Shown in pieces: positions 7,514 to 16,639 of a stretch of DNA of 64,000 nucleotides; position 1 is the first letter of the stretch; each line of letters starts with the position of its first letter. Source of the DNA: Flagellimonas pacifica (lineage in GTDB: Bacteria > Bacteroidota > Bacteroidia > Flavobacteriales > Flavobacteriaceae); assembly GCF_900215465.1 (NCBI RefSeq), contig NZ_OBEH01000005.1, forward strand, positions 186,001 to 250,000. Direction: 5' to 3'. The position numbers and the translations under genes are program-made. The notes beneath the pieces were generated by a model, which was given only the letters and a program-made list of their open reading frames with translations, made no database searches and had not been told where the DNA came from.

Positions 7514-7960
7514 ATGAAGATAACAGCTTACAAGATAGCCGCGATGGTATTTGCTGCTTTGCTGATTTCGGCCTGCTCACAAAAGCAGGGTAGTTCAGTA
7601 AAAGATATGCTCAAGGACCACTCCCAGCAAGAAGCGGTATTGACCACACTTGCCGAGAATCATGAGCTGGGCAAAAAATATATTCAAAAAATGATGGATA
7701 ACGACCATGCAACGGGCATGATGGTCGATGAACTGGTCAGAGCGGCATCAAAAGATACCATACTTGCCAATAAAATAAGTGGCATGATCACTAAATATCC
7801 GGATTTGATGTTGCTTACAACGCACCATTTTATGCCTGTCATTGCTTCGGACAGCCTCATGAGCGATACCTTTTGCGATCACACCTTAGAGCATGAGGAA
7901 CTAGCCAAGGCCATGCACAATAAGATGGAGTATAAAAAGAGCCTTGAACGAAACCATTGA
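7514..7960 (+). CDS. Lipoprotein, paralogue of the Met-rich protein
   Basis: 148 residues. The lipobox is at about Cys21 (LISAC). The body contains the ENHELGKKYIQKMMDNDHATGMM segment pattern also seen in the product of 5985-6455, but with fewer Met clusters. Scattered Met and His remain (THHFMPV, DHTLEHEE). Probably an envelope copper-handling protein derived by duplication. Confidence 0.7.
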   Translation: MKITAYKIAAMVFAALLISACSQKQGSSVKDMLKDHSQQEAVLTTLAENHELGKKYIQKMMDNDHATGMMVDELVRAASKDTILANKISGMITKYPDLMLLTTHHFMPVIASDSLMSDTFCDHTLEHEELAKAMHNKMEYKKSLERNH

Positions 7961-8036
7961 TACAAAATTTGGTTTTAACGTGAAGCATTTACAAAACGAA
8001 TGAATTATAACAACTATTAACATTAAAACAAGAATC

Positions 8037-8309
8037 ATGAATCGTATGAACGTCAAAAAATTCGGATTTGCCATTGGATTTACCGGTGCACTGGTGTATG
8101 CCGGGTGTATGATAGTACTTGCCACGGTGAGCAAGGAAGCAGGTATTTCCTTCTTCAACAGCCTCTTGCACGGTCTCGACACTACAAGCATTATTAGAAT
8201 GGATGTTCCCCTGTTGGAAGCATTCTTTGGAATTGTGCAAACGTTCATTTTAGGATGGCTTATAGGCGCTTGTATCGCCGCATTCTACAATGTTCAAATC
8301 AGAAAATAA
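8037..8309 (+). CDS. Small membrane protein, DUF5676-like
   Basis: 90 residues with two predicted transmembrane helices (about 8-30 and 60-83). The pattern FGFAIGFTGALVYAGCMIV and the C-terminal FILGWLIGACIAAFYN fits a small family (DUF5676) common in metal-resistance loci. It lies 14 bp before the multicopper oxidase, so the two are likely cotranscribed. The family name is from memory of its pattern. Confidence 0.65.
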   Translation: MNRMNVKKFGFAIGFTGALVYAGCMIVLATVSKEAGISFFNSLLHGLDTTSIIRMDVPLLEAFFGIVQTFILGWLIGACIAAFYNVQIRK

Positions 8310-8323
8310 CGAAAATAACAGCT

Positions 8324-9607
8324 ATGGACAGAAGAGATTTTTTGGGTACCGGTGCCGCGTCAACGGCCGGAATGTTGTTTTTCCCGGGCAATTTGTTGTC
8401 GAAAGACGCCAAGGATGAAAACATCGACCGTTTGGTCAAACCGCTGCCCTATAAGATGGATGGTGAGTGGAAAGAATTCGAACTTTACATCGATATCCAT
8501 ACACATGAACCGGCACCCGGTTTTAAGTACCATACCCTTGCCTTCAACAATATGGTTCCAGGACCTGAAATAAGGGTGGACGCCGGCGATAAGGTAAGGG
8601 TGAAGTTCACCAACAGGACGGACCTGAACCATACGATCCACTGGCACGGACTGTATGTGCCCTGGCGCATGGACGGTGTTCCCTTTGTAACCCAACTTCC
8701 GGTTATGCCAAAAAATGAATTCATCTATGAATTTGTGGCGGAACCTGAGGGGACGCATTTCTACCACTGTCACTGGGGAACCCTCATGCACATGCAGGCT
8801 GGGATGTTCGGTAGCGTAATCGTTGTGAATCCTGACGATCCCATTAAAAGAAAATTTCCGTACGAAAGGGAGTATACCCTGGTGTATTCCGCACATGACA
8901 CCAACTACATCCGGGAAGAGATGAACGGAATGTTGGAACGGATGAAGCAGCGAAGTTTTCTCATGAAGGAGGGAAGGTTTACCAGCGATCAATGGGCGGT
9001 TTTTGATAGTAAGGAGGAGTTGTTGGACAGCATGGAGAACGGTTACCAACCACCCTATCTTAACAATAGAAGGTCAATTTCGGAATTGCCCCAGGCACAA
9101 TGGTTCACGGTAAACGGAAAGTCATACCCCTCTACCCCTTATCTATTTATCAAGTCAGGGGAGAATATACGAATTCGTTTGATCAATGCGGGAGCGGAAA
9201 CACATCATCTGCACCTGCATGGCCATGATTTTTGGATGGTGGCCGACGACGGCGTGCCCATTGCGAACCCATGGAAAAGAAATACGGTGCCGTTGACCCC
9301 AGGAAAGACCTTTGATATCATAGTAGAGGGTAAGAACCGGGGCATTTGGACCTTTCACGACCATGACACCCGCAAGGTCACCAACAATGGCCTATACCCC
9401 GGAGGAAATTTATTGGCACTTGTCTATGAGGATCTACCGGAGGATGAATTGATCATTTCCAAATATTCGGGAAATCCAATGTACAATCCCAATGCAGGTA
9501 GGACCGACATGAAAGAAATGCCGGATATGAAAAAGGAAAATATGAACGGAATGAACAAGATGATGTTCGGACAGGATAAACTGCCGAAAATTGCCTTGGA
9601 CGAATAA
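8324..9607 (+). CDS. Two-domain multicopper oxidase with type 1 site in domain 1
   Basis: 427 residues from the ATG at 8324, which precedes a Tat signal (RRDFLGTGA, residues 3-11); the frame upstream overlaps the previous gene and was discarded. Domain 1 has HWHG (106-109) and H145-F-Y-H-C149-H with H156 and M161 downstream, which supply type 1 and type 2/3 ligands. Domain 2 has HLHLHGH (295-301) and HDHD (345-348) but no Cys. A single type 1 Cys in the first domain is the pattern of 'type C' two-domain laccases. The C-terminal tail is Met-rich (about 396-414). Likely a periplasmic Cu(I) or phenol oxidase used in copper tolerance. Confidence 0.88.
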   Translation: MDRRDFLGTGAASTAGMLFFPGNLLSKDAKDENIDRLVKPLPYKMDGEWKEFELYIDIHTHEPAPGFKYHTLAFNNMVPGPEIRVDAGDKVRVKFTNRTDLNHTIHWHGLYVPWRMDGVPFVTQLPVMPKNEFIYEFVAEPEGTHFYHCHWGTLMHMQAGMFGSVIVVNPDDPIKRKFPYEREYTLVYSAHDTNYIREEMNGMLERMKQRSFLMKEGRFTSDQWAVFDSKEELLDSMENGYQPPYLNNRRSISELPQAQWFTVNGKSYPSTPYLFIKSGENIRIRLINAGAETHHLHLHGHDFWMVADDGVPIANPWKRNTVPLTPGKTFDIIVEGKNRGIWTFHDHDTRKVTNNGLYPGGNLLALVYEDLPEDELIISKYSGNPMYNPNAGRTDMKEMPDMKKENMNGMNKMMFGQDKLPKIALDE

Positions 9608-9635
9608 CTTAACAATAACAAAGCGAACACTAAAA

Positions 9636-10790
9636 ATGAATAAACTCATATTGATTGCCTTATTCTTTACCGGACTGGCATGCGCGCAGATTACACCGGA
9701 ATTTGAAATTGGGGCGAAGGGGGTTTTCTCCGGGAACCTAAATCTCAATTCGGATGAATCCAGTGCCGTATCCGATTTTTCAGACACGCAGTTGCTGATG
9801 GGCCTTCGCCAAAAGCTTTACAACGATTGGAGGGCCCAATTTGTGCTGGGCCTACAATTCCCCGATGCAAACTCGAATCTAGGAGAGGTTTTTTACAATA
9901 ATATTTTTATCCAATTGGAGGACAGGACCAATATCGTAAAGGTGGGTCGAACCTTGGCCCAGACCAACTTGAATGAGTTCCCCACCCTTAGGGATGACGA
10001 TGCACAGCGCTTTACCTATGCCTTGAACCCCTTTTCGGACGGGGTCAATACGGAACGGGACCAATATGCAAATGTGCTGGAATATACTCGGATTTTCAAA
10101 CAGCGCTTCTTTGTTTCGGTGCACGGGGAAAATTTTTACGACAGTATAGAACCTGATGACTTTCGGTTGAATTCTATGGGGCTGACCCTTATGTACCGTG
10201 TTCCCGAAAGCCAACAATGGAACAGGAACGTGGTGCAGGAAGTAGGGCTCAGTTACAATAATTATTTCACGGATAGGCCTGGATATACCGATGATTTCGA
10301 TGCCTCCGTAAAGAATCTGTTGTTCAGTACCACGATCAACCTGAAACCTGATCCTATAAACTTTATCGACTTTCGGTTCCAGGCCATCCAAAATTTTGGA
10401 TGGGATGAAGTGTCCGTCCTGAACGACTATTTCGATTATACCCGCACGGAATCGACCGCACTGTTCGGAACATTCCGTTATTTAAGACAAAAATTGGAGC
10501 GGCCCCATTTTCAGTTGGCCTTTGGTGGTGGCTACAAAGCGCTGCCCAATTTGGCGATCGATTCGGATCAGCTGTTGTTCATAGCCAATGGGTTTTATCG
10601 ACTTGGAGAAAACTTTGATGTTGGGTTGCAGTACAGGTATGCCGATAACAAAGGTTTTACGGAGGACCTTTTTGGAAAAAGTGAACACAGGGTGCAATTG
10701 GCCATTGTATACTCTTTCAGCAGAATATTCAACAAACAGTTTGGGGACAGGGAAGACCTGTTGAACCTGGAACACAATTATATCAGATAA
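9636..10790 (+). CDS. Outer-membrane beta-barrel protein
   Basis: 384 residues from the ATG at 9636; the longer frame would start inside the oxidase gene. The signal peptide ends near residue 18 (LACAQ). The rest is rich in alternating aromatic/hydrophobic strands (FVLGLQFPD, FRYLRQKLERPHFQLAFGGGY, VQLAIVYSF), with Tyr/Asp-rich loops. It probably forms a barrel in the outer membrane as the last product of the copper cluster, 28 bp after the oxidase gene. The family was not recognised; a copper-cluster porin is the best guess. Confidence 0.7.
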   Translation: MNKLILIALFFTGLACAQITPEFEIGAKGVFSGNLNLNSDESSAVSDFSDTQLLMGLRQKLYNDWRAQFVLGLQFPDANSNLGEVFYNNIFIQLEDRTNIVKVGRTLAQTNLNEFPTLRDDDAQRFTYALNPFSDGVNTERDQYANVLEYTRIFKQRFFVSVHGENFYDSIEPDDFRLNSMGLTLMYRVPESQQWNRNVVQEVGLSYNNYFTDRPGYTDDFDASVKNLLFSTTINLKPDPINFIDFRFQAIQNFGWDEVSVLNDYFDYTRTESTALFGTFRYLRQKLERPHFQLAFGGGYKALPNLAIDSDQLLFIANGFYRLGENFDVGLQYRYADNKGFTEDLFGKSEHRVQLAIVYSFSRIFNKQFGDREDLLNLEHNYIR

Positions 10791-10814
10791 CTTAAATCCA
10801 CCAATTGATCGAGA

Positions 10815-11603
10815 ATGGCAAAAAGGCTTAAAATCATATCTACCCATGTACTGGTCGGCATATCTGTCTTCTATTTTATAGTGCATCCGATTACCATGGT
10901 CGTGTATTGGTTTGAATTTAGCGGGACACCCTTTACATGGGGCCTATTTCAGCAAGTCCTTAAAGAACGCCTGTTAAATTCCTTTAGCTTCGACATGGTT
11001 GGAATGATGAGCGTTTTTACGGTTCTGGGAGCTGTCCTAGGGGTCTTATCGGGCTTTTTTTGGATTTCTTTCAACCGAAAAAACAACTTGTTGGAAAAGC
11101 ATGATCACCTTTTAAAACGGGACGTTAGCCAGATCATAGCCGATGGGGAGACCGAAAGGGTAGAGTTCAAGTCATCGCTACGCTATGATTACCTAAATAA
11201 AAACACCAATCGGAATCTAGAAGTTGTCATTGCAAAGACGATAGCGGGATTCATGAATTCGAAAGGGGGGAAATTATTGATCGGACTTGACGATGAGGGA
11301 GGCCTGCTTGGACTTCAGAATGATTTTGCCACCCTTAAGCACAAAAACCGGGATGGCTTCGAACGTGAGGTTTTTAGAATTATTAAACAGTATCTCGGGC
11401 GCGAAGCCTGTTACAAGAACAGGGTGTTCTTCTACCAATTGGAAAGCAAGGACATATGCCTTGTAGATGTGGAAATTTCATCCATCCCGATTTACGTCGA
11501 CAGTACCAAAGGCACAACCTTTTATGTTAGAACGGGCAATGCAACCTATCCGCTTTCGGTAAAGGAGACCGTGGAATATCTAAAAATTCAAAAACAACAA
11601 TAG
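10815..11603 (+). CDS. Membrane-anchored AlbA_2 (Schlafen-type) protein
   Basis: 262 residues. Two transmembrane segments (about 10-33 and 58-85) precede a soluble AlbA_2 domain (about 100-235) with the ETERVEFKSSL start, the NSKGGKLLIGLDDEG core and FYVRTGNATYPLS. AlbA_2 domains are found in nucleic-acid-binding regulators and Schlafen nucleases. Fusion to an N-terminal membrane anchor puts the domain on the inner face. It begins the long energy/stress block, 24 bp after the barrel gene and 2 bp before the next gene. Confidence 0.78.
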   Translation: MAKRLKIISTHVLVGISVFYFIVHPITMVVYWFEFSGTPFTWGLFQQVLKERLLNSFSFDMVGMMSVFTVLGAVLGVLSGFFWISFNRKNNLLEKHDHLLKRDVSQIIADGETERVEFKSSLRYDYLNKNTNRNLEVVIAKTIAGFMNSKGGKLLIGLDDEGGLLGLQNDFATLKHKNRDGFEREVFRIIKQYLGREACYKNRVFFYQLESKDICLVDVEISSIPIYVDSTKGTTFYVRTGNATYPLSVKETVEYLKIQKQQ

Positions 11604-11605
11604 AG

Positions 11606-12310
11606 ATGCAATATGTATGGTTCATATGGTCCCTTATAATTCTAGCCCTCTGGGGCGTGGTCTATCTATTGAAGAAAGATTCTCGAAGAGAAATGCTGAA
11701 GATGAGCTGGATAACCATGCCCTTTGGGCTTACCGAGCCCTTGTTCGTTCCCGAATATTGGCATCCGCCATCGCTTTTTGATTTGGCGATAAAAACGGGC
11801 TTTGATATTGAAAGTATCATCTTTTCCTTTGCCATCGGGGGCATAGGCACCGTATTATATAACCTGTTGTTCAAACGAAGGTACGTTGAAATGCCCCATA
11901 CTGAGCGTAAACACGCTAGGCACGGACTTCATATATACATTCTTTTTGTCCCGGTTCTTGTGTTTTTGGGGCTGAGCCTGTTCACGCCGCTGAACCATAT
12001 TTATTGCGGAATTGTGGCCATGTTTCTTGGCGGAATGGCCACGCTGTATTGTCGTCCGGATCTAAAAACCAAAATCTGGATCGGTGGATTTCTGTTCACG
12101 GCCCTGTACTTTGTGTATTTCGGCAGTATCCTCCCTTTCTATCCCAACTATGTGGAACTGTTCTGGAATCTGGAAAACCTAAGTGATGTTCTCGTGGCCG
12201 GAGTCCCGATCGAAGAGCTTTTGTTTGCCTTCACTTTTGGGATGTACTGGTCCGGGCTGTACGAGCATTTGTATTGGCGGAAATTAATGAAACCCATACC
12301 AATAAATTGA
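11606..12310 (+). CDS. Lycopene-cyclase-domain membrane protein
   Basis: 234 residues with about six to seven transmembrane helices. The C-terminal motif PIEELLFAFTFGMYW is the conserved signature of the CrtYcd/CarR lycopene-cyclase domain. No carotenoid genes surround it, and many Bacteroidota carry stand-alone copies of unknown function. It could therefore be an unrelated membrane protein that keeps the fold. It is packed 2 bp after the AlbA_2 gene and so is probably cotranscribed with it. Confidence 0.72.
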   Translation: MQYVWFIWSLIILALWGVVYLLKKDSRREMLKMSWITMPFGLTEPLFVPEYWHPPSLFDLAIKTGFDIESIIFSFAIGGIGTVLYNLLFKRRYVEMPHTERKHARHGLHIYILFVPVLVFLGLSLFTPLNHIYCGIVAMFLGGMATLYCRPDLKTKIWIGGFLFTALYFVYFGSILPFYPNYVELFWNLENLSDVLVAGVPIEELLFAFTFGMYWSGLYEHLYWRKLMKPIPIN

Positions 12311-12355
12311 CCTTGTTACGAACAAAAAAGCAATGTATCACCTAAAAATTAACTT

Positions 12356-12811
12356 ATGAAAATAGTTTTAGCAATTGACGGTTCGGATTTCAGCAAAGTG
12401 GCCATTGACCAACTTGCCGGGATGCCTTTGCCGCCCAATACGGAAATACACATTATAAATATTTTGGAGAACCCCATGCTGGCAACACCGGGGATGGTCC
12501 CATTAGGGGGCTCTCTCGGGAGCCATTATGAGGAAGCACTGTCCGGCGCACGAAGATCGGCTGAGGGTTTTGTCGCGGATGCGGCCAGAGCATTAAAGGA
12601 GACCAATGGAAAATTATCGCTTACGACAGCTGTGGTCAACGGTCTTCCCAAAAGTACGATCCTTGAAGAGGCCGAAACCTTTGGTGCCGATCTAATTGTA
12701 ATCGGATCACAGGGCCATGGGGCATTTTCTCGCTTTCTTCTAGGTTCTGTCTCCCAGTCCGTGGCAATACATGCCACCTGCTCGGTCTTGATTGCAAGGA
12801 AAAAAGAGTAA
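12356..12811 (+). CDS. Universal stress protein (single UspA domain)
   Basis: 151 residues. The N-terminal KIVLAIDGSDFS strand and the C-terminal nucleotide loop GSQGHGAFSRFLLGSVS (G-2x-G-9x-G-S) indicate an ATP-binding Usp. Such proteins are induced by starvation or oxygen limitation. A second, two-domain Usp lies at 32823. The NADH dehydrogenase gene follows after 5 bp, suggesting common expression. Confidence 0.9.
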   Translation: MKIVLAIDGSDFSKVAIDQLAGMPLPPNTEIHIINILENPMLATPGMVPLGGSLGSHYEEALSGARRSAEGFVADAARALKETNGKLSLTTAVVNGLPKSTILEEAETFGADLIVIGSQGHGAFSRFLLGSVSQSVAIHATCSVLIARKKE

Positions 12812-12816
12812 ATAAA

Positions 12817-14286
12817 ATGTTCCATCATGACGGTGAGCCCACGTTGGGGCCTGCCGACCTGAAGAACCATAAAACCCGTTTTTACATGAATACTGATCAC
12901 ATATCCGACAAAACCATGGAAGCCAACTGTAAGGTCAATGATGAAATCTGTTTGCCAGATTCGTTTTCCCCCCGAGTTGTTATCATTGGTGGCGGTTTTG
13001 CGGGATTGGCCCTGGTCGAAGGATTGAAAATGAAAGATGTTCAAGTAGTCCTTATCGACCGCAATAATTTTCACCAGTTCCAGCCCTTGTTCTATCAAGT
13101 TGCGACCAGTGGTCTGGAACCTGACAGTATTGTTTTTCCATTCAGAAAACAGATCAAGGGATACAAAAATGTAAGTTTTAGACTGGCGGAAGTCGAAGAA
13201 ATTAAATGTGCGTCCAATATCGTTATCACGGATAAGGGAAGTTTAAGTTATGATTATCTCGTTCTGGCCACGGGAACAAAGACCAACTTTTTTGGAATGG
13301 AACATGTGGAAAGGAATGGCCTGGGCATGAAAAGCATCCGGGACTCGCTCAACATCAGGCACATGATGTTGCAGAACCTAGAGCAAGCGACCATTACATG
13401 TGATGATGAGGAAAGGGATGCATTGACCAATTTTGTTATCGTGGGCGGTGGCCCTGCAGGGGTTGAAATGGCGGGAGCACTGGCGGAGTTTTGCAAATAT
13501 ATACTTCCCAAGGACTATCCTGAATATCCCCACACCATTATGAACATCTATCTGGTCGAGGCCTCTGGAGAGTTGCTGGCCACCATGTCCGACAAGGCTT
13601 CTGCAAAAACCCTAAAATATTTGAAAGACCTCAATGTACAGGTTTTAATGAAGGAATCTGTCAGCGATTATAATGGTTCTGTGGTAAGGACCAATACCGG
13701 AAGGACCATTCTGGCTAAAAACTTGATATGGACGGCTGGGGTAACGGGACAATTGCCAAAAGGGATAAATAAGGAGAGTATTATAAGGGGGAATCGACTT
13801 ACGACGGATCAGTATCTTAAGGTAAAGGGATACAACAATGTCTATGCTATCGGGGACATAGCCGGAATAATTGCGAAAGATTCACCGCAAGGGCACCCTC
13901 AGGTGGCGCAGGTGGCCATACAGCAGGGAAGCCATCTGTCGAAAATCCTCCTGAACACCATGGCAGGGAAACCCTCAAAGCATTTTGAATATAAGGATAA
14001 AGGGGCGTTGGCCACCGTAGGTAAGAGAAGGGCAGTGGCGGATCTGGGCAAACTGAAATTCGCCGGGTATTTTGCTTGGTTGCTATGGTCCATCGTACAC
14101 CTGATGTCGATCAGTGGTTTCCGCAACAAAATTTTGGTGGGCCTCAACTGGGCCGTAAGCTACTTTTCCTATGAAAAAAGCAATCGGGTAATCATTAGGA
14201 ATTTTAAACCAGGACGTTTTGCCAACATGCCGAGCAAGAGTACCGATATAAAAGAAACAAGTTCTAAACCAAAGATCAATGCCTAA
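12817..14286 (+). CDS. Type II NADH dehydrogenase (NDH-2-like)
   Basis: 489 residues from the ATG at 12817. The FAD-binding GGGFAG (58-63) comes unusually late, so starts at 12886 or 12916 are possible. The second dinucleotide motif is VGGGPAGVEMAGALAEF (about 209-225), followed by the C-terminal FAD segment YAIGDIAG. The C-terminal 60 residues carry the hydrophobic/amphipathic helix that binds NDH-2 to the membrane. It moves electrons from NADH to quinone without pumping protons, which suits redox balancing. It overlaps the nhaA gene by 8 bp. Confidence 0.88.
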   Translation: MFHHDGEPTLGPADLKNHKTRFYMNTDHISDKTMEANCKVNDEICLPDSFSPRVVIIGGGFAGLALVEGLKMKDVQVVLIDRNNFHQFQPLFYQVATSGLEPDSIVFPFRKQIKGYKNVSFRLAEVEEIKCASNIVITDKGSLSYDYLVLATGTKTNFFGMEHVERNGLGMKSIRDSLNIRHMMLQNLEQATITCDDEERDALTNFVIVGGGPAGVEMAGALAEFCKYILPKDYPEYPHTIMNIYLVEASGELLATMSDKASAKTLKYLKDLNVQVLMKESVSDYNGSVVRTNTGRTILAKNLIWTAGVTGQLPKGINKESIIRGNRLTTDQYLKVKGYNNVYAIGDIAGIIAKDSPQGHPQVAQVAIQQGSHLSKILLNTMAGKPSKHFEYKDKGALATVGKRRAVADLGKLKFAGYFAWLLWSIVHLMSISGFRNKILVGLNWAVSYFSYEKSNRVIIRNFKPGRFANMPSKSTDIKETSSKPKINA

Positions 14287-15619
14287 AACCATGCCCAATA
14301 CTACCATCAAAAGTTTCCTAGGTACCGCTGCCGATGGGTTGAGCAATAGCGGTATCGTTCTATTTATTGCCGTGGTCATTGCTATGGTCTGGGCAAATTC
14401 TCCTTGGCAGGAACTTTATCAAGGCTTGTTGCAGACCGAAATTGCTTTTACGATAGGGAGCTATGAATTGGCCGAACCCTTATTGCTATGGATCAATGAT
14501 GGTTTGATGGCACTCTTCTTTCTGCAGATCGGGCTGGAATTGAAAAGGGAGATTTTGGGGGGCAAGCTTTCTTCCCCTGCCAATGCGGTGCTACCCATAG
14601 GGGCGGCTATCGGAGGAATGGTTTTTCCCGCGTTGATCTATTTATTCTTTAACGCATCGGGCGGAGCTTCCCAAGGATGGGGAATCCCTATGGCAACGGA
14701 CATCGCCTTTTCCCTGGGGGTTCTTGCCTTGGTAGGAAAAACATTGCCTGTGGGCCTTAGGGTATTTCTTGTAACCCTGGCGGTTGTCGATGATCTGGGA
14801 GGGGTACTGGTCATAGCACTGTTTTATACCTCGGGCATATCAACTATGAACCTATTGCACGCCTTTCTTTTTTTTGGCCTTCTGATCATTGGAAATTATT
14901 CAGGTGTGCGAAGTACGTGGTTTTATGCAATTATTGGAATAGCAGGGGTATGGTTGGCCTTTTTCTTCTCAGGGGTACACCCGACCATAGCGGGAATTCT
15001 TACCGCGATTGCAATTCCCGGAAGGGTAAAAATAAAGGAAAGTACATTTTTAGAGCGTTTGGAAAACCTCCAAATAAGATTCCTAAAAACCAAACCGGTA
15101 AAGAGCACCCTTATTTCCAATGAGCAGCTGGACATTTTGGAGAACATTAAAACCATCAGTTCAGAGGCCGAAACGCCACTCCAAAAATTGGAACGGGGGC
15201 TACATCCCTTGGTAAGCTTCCTTGTCCTGCCACTATTTGCCCTTGCCAACGCCGGGATACATCTTCATGGAGATTTATTGAAAGTGTTGTTGAATCCTGT
15301 AAGTCTGGGCATAGGACTGGGGCTTGTCGTTGGAAAATTTATAGGTATAGTGGGCATTTCAAAACTATTGGTGGCCTTAAAGGTCGCTAAACTCCCCGAT
15401 AGGGTCAATTGGCAGCAAATATATGGTGTGGCCTTCCTTGGAGGAATCGGGTTTACCATGTCGCTTTTCATTAACGAACTGGCCTTTTCGGATGCCGCCT
15501 TTATTTATACGTCGAAAGTCAGTATTCTTTTTTCCTCGTTGCTGGCCGGTATCCTCGGTTCGATACTGTTGATCATGAATAACAAAAAAACAATAACGTT
15601 AAAAAACAATAACAAATGA
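14279..15619 (+). CDS. nhaA: Na+/H+ antiporter NhaA
   Basis: 446 residues with about 12 transmembrane helices. Family landmarks are present: FFLQIGLELKREILGG, GWGIPMATDIAFSLG (the Asp of the transport site), LAVVDDLGGVL (the paired Asp) and FLGGIGFTMSLFI. Uses the proton gradient to expel Na+. The extra loop (about 255-300, charged) is longer than in E. coli NhaA. The start overlaps the NDH-2 gene by 8 bp, and the stop overlaps the GAPDH gene by 4 bp. Confidence 0.95.
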   Translation: MPKTMPNTTIKSFLGTAADGLSNSGIVLFIAVVIAMVWANSPWQELYQGLLQTEIAFTIGSYELAEPLLLWINDGLMALFFLQIGLELKREILGGKLSSPANAVLPIGAAIGGMVFPALIYLFFNASGGASQGWGIPMATDIAFSLGVLALVGKTLPVGLRVFLVTLAVVDDLGGVLVIALFYTSGISTMNLLHAFLFFGLLIIGNYSGVRSTWFYAIIGIAGVWLAFFFSGVHPTIAGILTAIAIPGRVKIKESTFLERLENLQIRFLKTKPVKSTLISNEQLDILENIKTISSEAETPLQKLERGLHPLVSFLVLPLFALANAGIHLHGDLLKVLLNPVSLGIGLGLVVGKFIGIVGISKLLVALKVAKLPDRVNWQQIYGVAFLGGIGFTMSLFINELAFSDAAFIYTSKVSILFSSLLAGILGSILLIMNNKKTITLKNNNK

Positions 15620-16629
15620 AAAATATTGCACTAGTAGGATATGGGGTCATCGGTAAAAGGGTCGCCGATGCCATTAACAGACAAGATGATATGATACTCT
15701 CCGGCGTCTGCGACATCATTAGCGATTGGCGGATTCAAAATGCCGCGCAAAAAGACTATGGTATATATGCGGCGACACCGAATGCCGAGAAGGAGATGGT
15801 AGCCAACGGTATTGCCGTAAAAGGCTCCCTAAAGGAGCTTTTGGAAAAAGCGGACCTGGTAGTGGACTGTACCCCTAAAAACATTGCCGCAAGGAATATT
15901 GAGATCTACAAAAAACAGGGAATTAAGTTTATTGTACAGGGAGGGGAAAAGCACGGGACAACCGGCCATTCCTTTAGTGCAGAAACAAATTATGCAACGG
16001 CGCTGAACTTAAATGCGACCCGAGTGGTCTCCTGTAATACCACATCGATTTTGAGAACACTTGGGGCCTTGAAAAGAGCAGGCCTGTTGGATTATGCCAG
16101 GGGGACATTGTTAAGGAGGGCCACTGACCCTTGGGAAAGCCATCTGGGGGGTATTATGAACACCATGGTCCCGGAAAAAGACATTCCCAGTCATCAAGGA
16201 CCGGACGCCCAAAGTGTGGATCCGGACCTTGATGTAATCACTTCAGCGGTAAAAGTGCCAGAAACGCTGAGCCACATGCACTATTGGAACGTAAAGCTAA
16301 GCAAAGCTGCCACCAAAGAAGAGGTCTTGGATGCGTTGAAAACCTCTAACCGAATCCATTTGATCCGATATGAGCAAGGATTGGTTTCCAACAATACCAT
16401 TAAGGAAATGTATCTGGATATGGGTCGTCCGTGGGGCGATATGTACGAAGTTGCCCTTTGGGAAGATATGCTGAAAGTGGTTGGGGACGAACTTTTTTAT
16501 GCCTATGTGGTGGACAACCAAGCCATAGTGATCCCCGAGACCATTGATGCGATCAGGGCACTTACGGGCCTAGAGGCCGACGGGCAAAAATCCATTGATA
16601 AGACCAATAAGAGTTTGGGAATAAACTAA
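15616..16629 (+). CDS. Type II (archaeal-type) glyceraldehyde-3-phosphate dehydrogenase
   Basis: 337 residues. The N-terminal Rossmann motif is G8-Y-G10-V-I-G13. The catalytic segment SCNTT has Cys140, as in archaeal GAPDH (the bacterial type has SCTTN). The [13 protein letters not shown] and [13 protein letters not shown] regions also follow the archaeal family, and the usual bacterial sequence order is absent. It oxidises glyceraldehyde-3-phosphate with NAD(P) to 1,3-bisphosphoglycerate. It is coupled to nhaA by a 4-bp overlap and followed after 10 bp by an aldolase, so the two consecutive glycolytic steps are adjacent. Likely acquired by transfer. Confidence 0.88.
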   Translation: MKNIALVGYGVIGKRVADAINRQDDMILSGVCDIISDWRIQNAAQKDYGIYAATPNAEKEMVANGIAVKGSLKELLEKADLVVDCTPKNIAARNIEIYKKQGIKFIVQGGEKHGTTGHSFSAETNYATALNLNATRVVSCNTTSILRTLGALKRAGLLDYARGTLLRRATDPWESHLGGIMNTMVPEKDIPSHQGPDAQSVDPDLDVITSAVKVPETLSHMHYWNVKLSKAATKEEVLDALKTSNRIHLIRYEQGLVSNNTIKEMYLDMGRPWGDMYEVALWEDMLKVVGDELFYAYVVDNQAIVIPETIDAIRALTGLEADGQKSIDKTNKSLGIN

Positions 16630-16639
16630 AAAAAATGCT

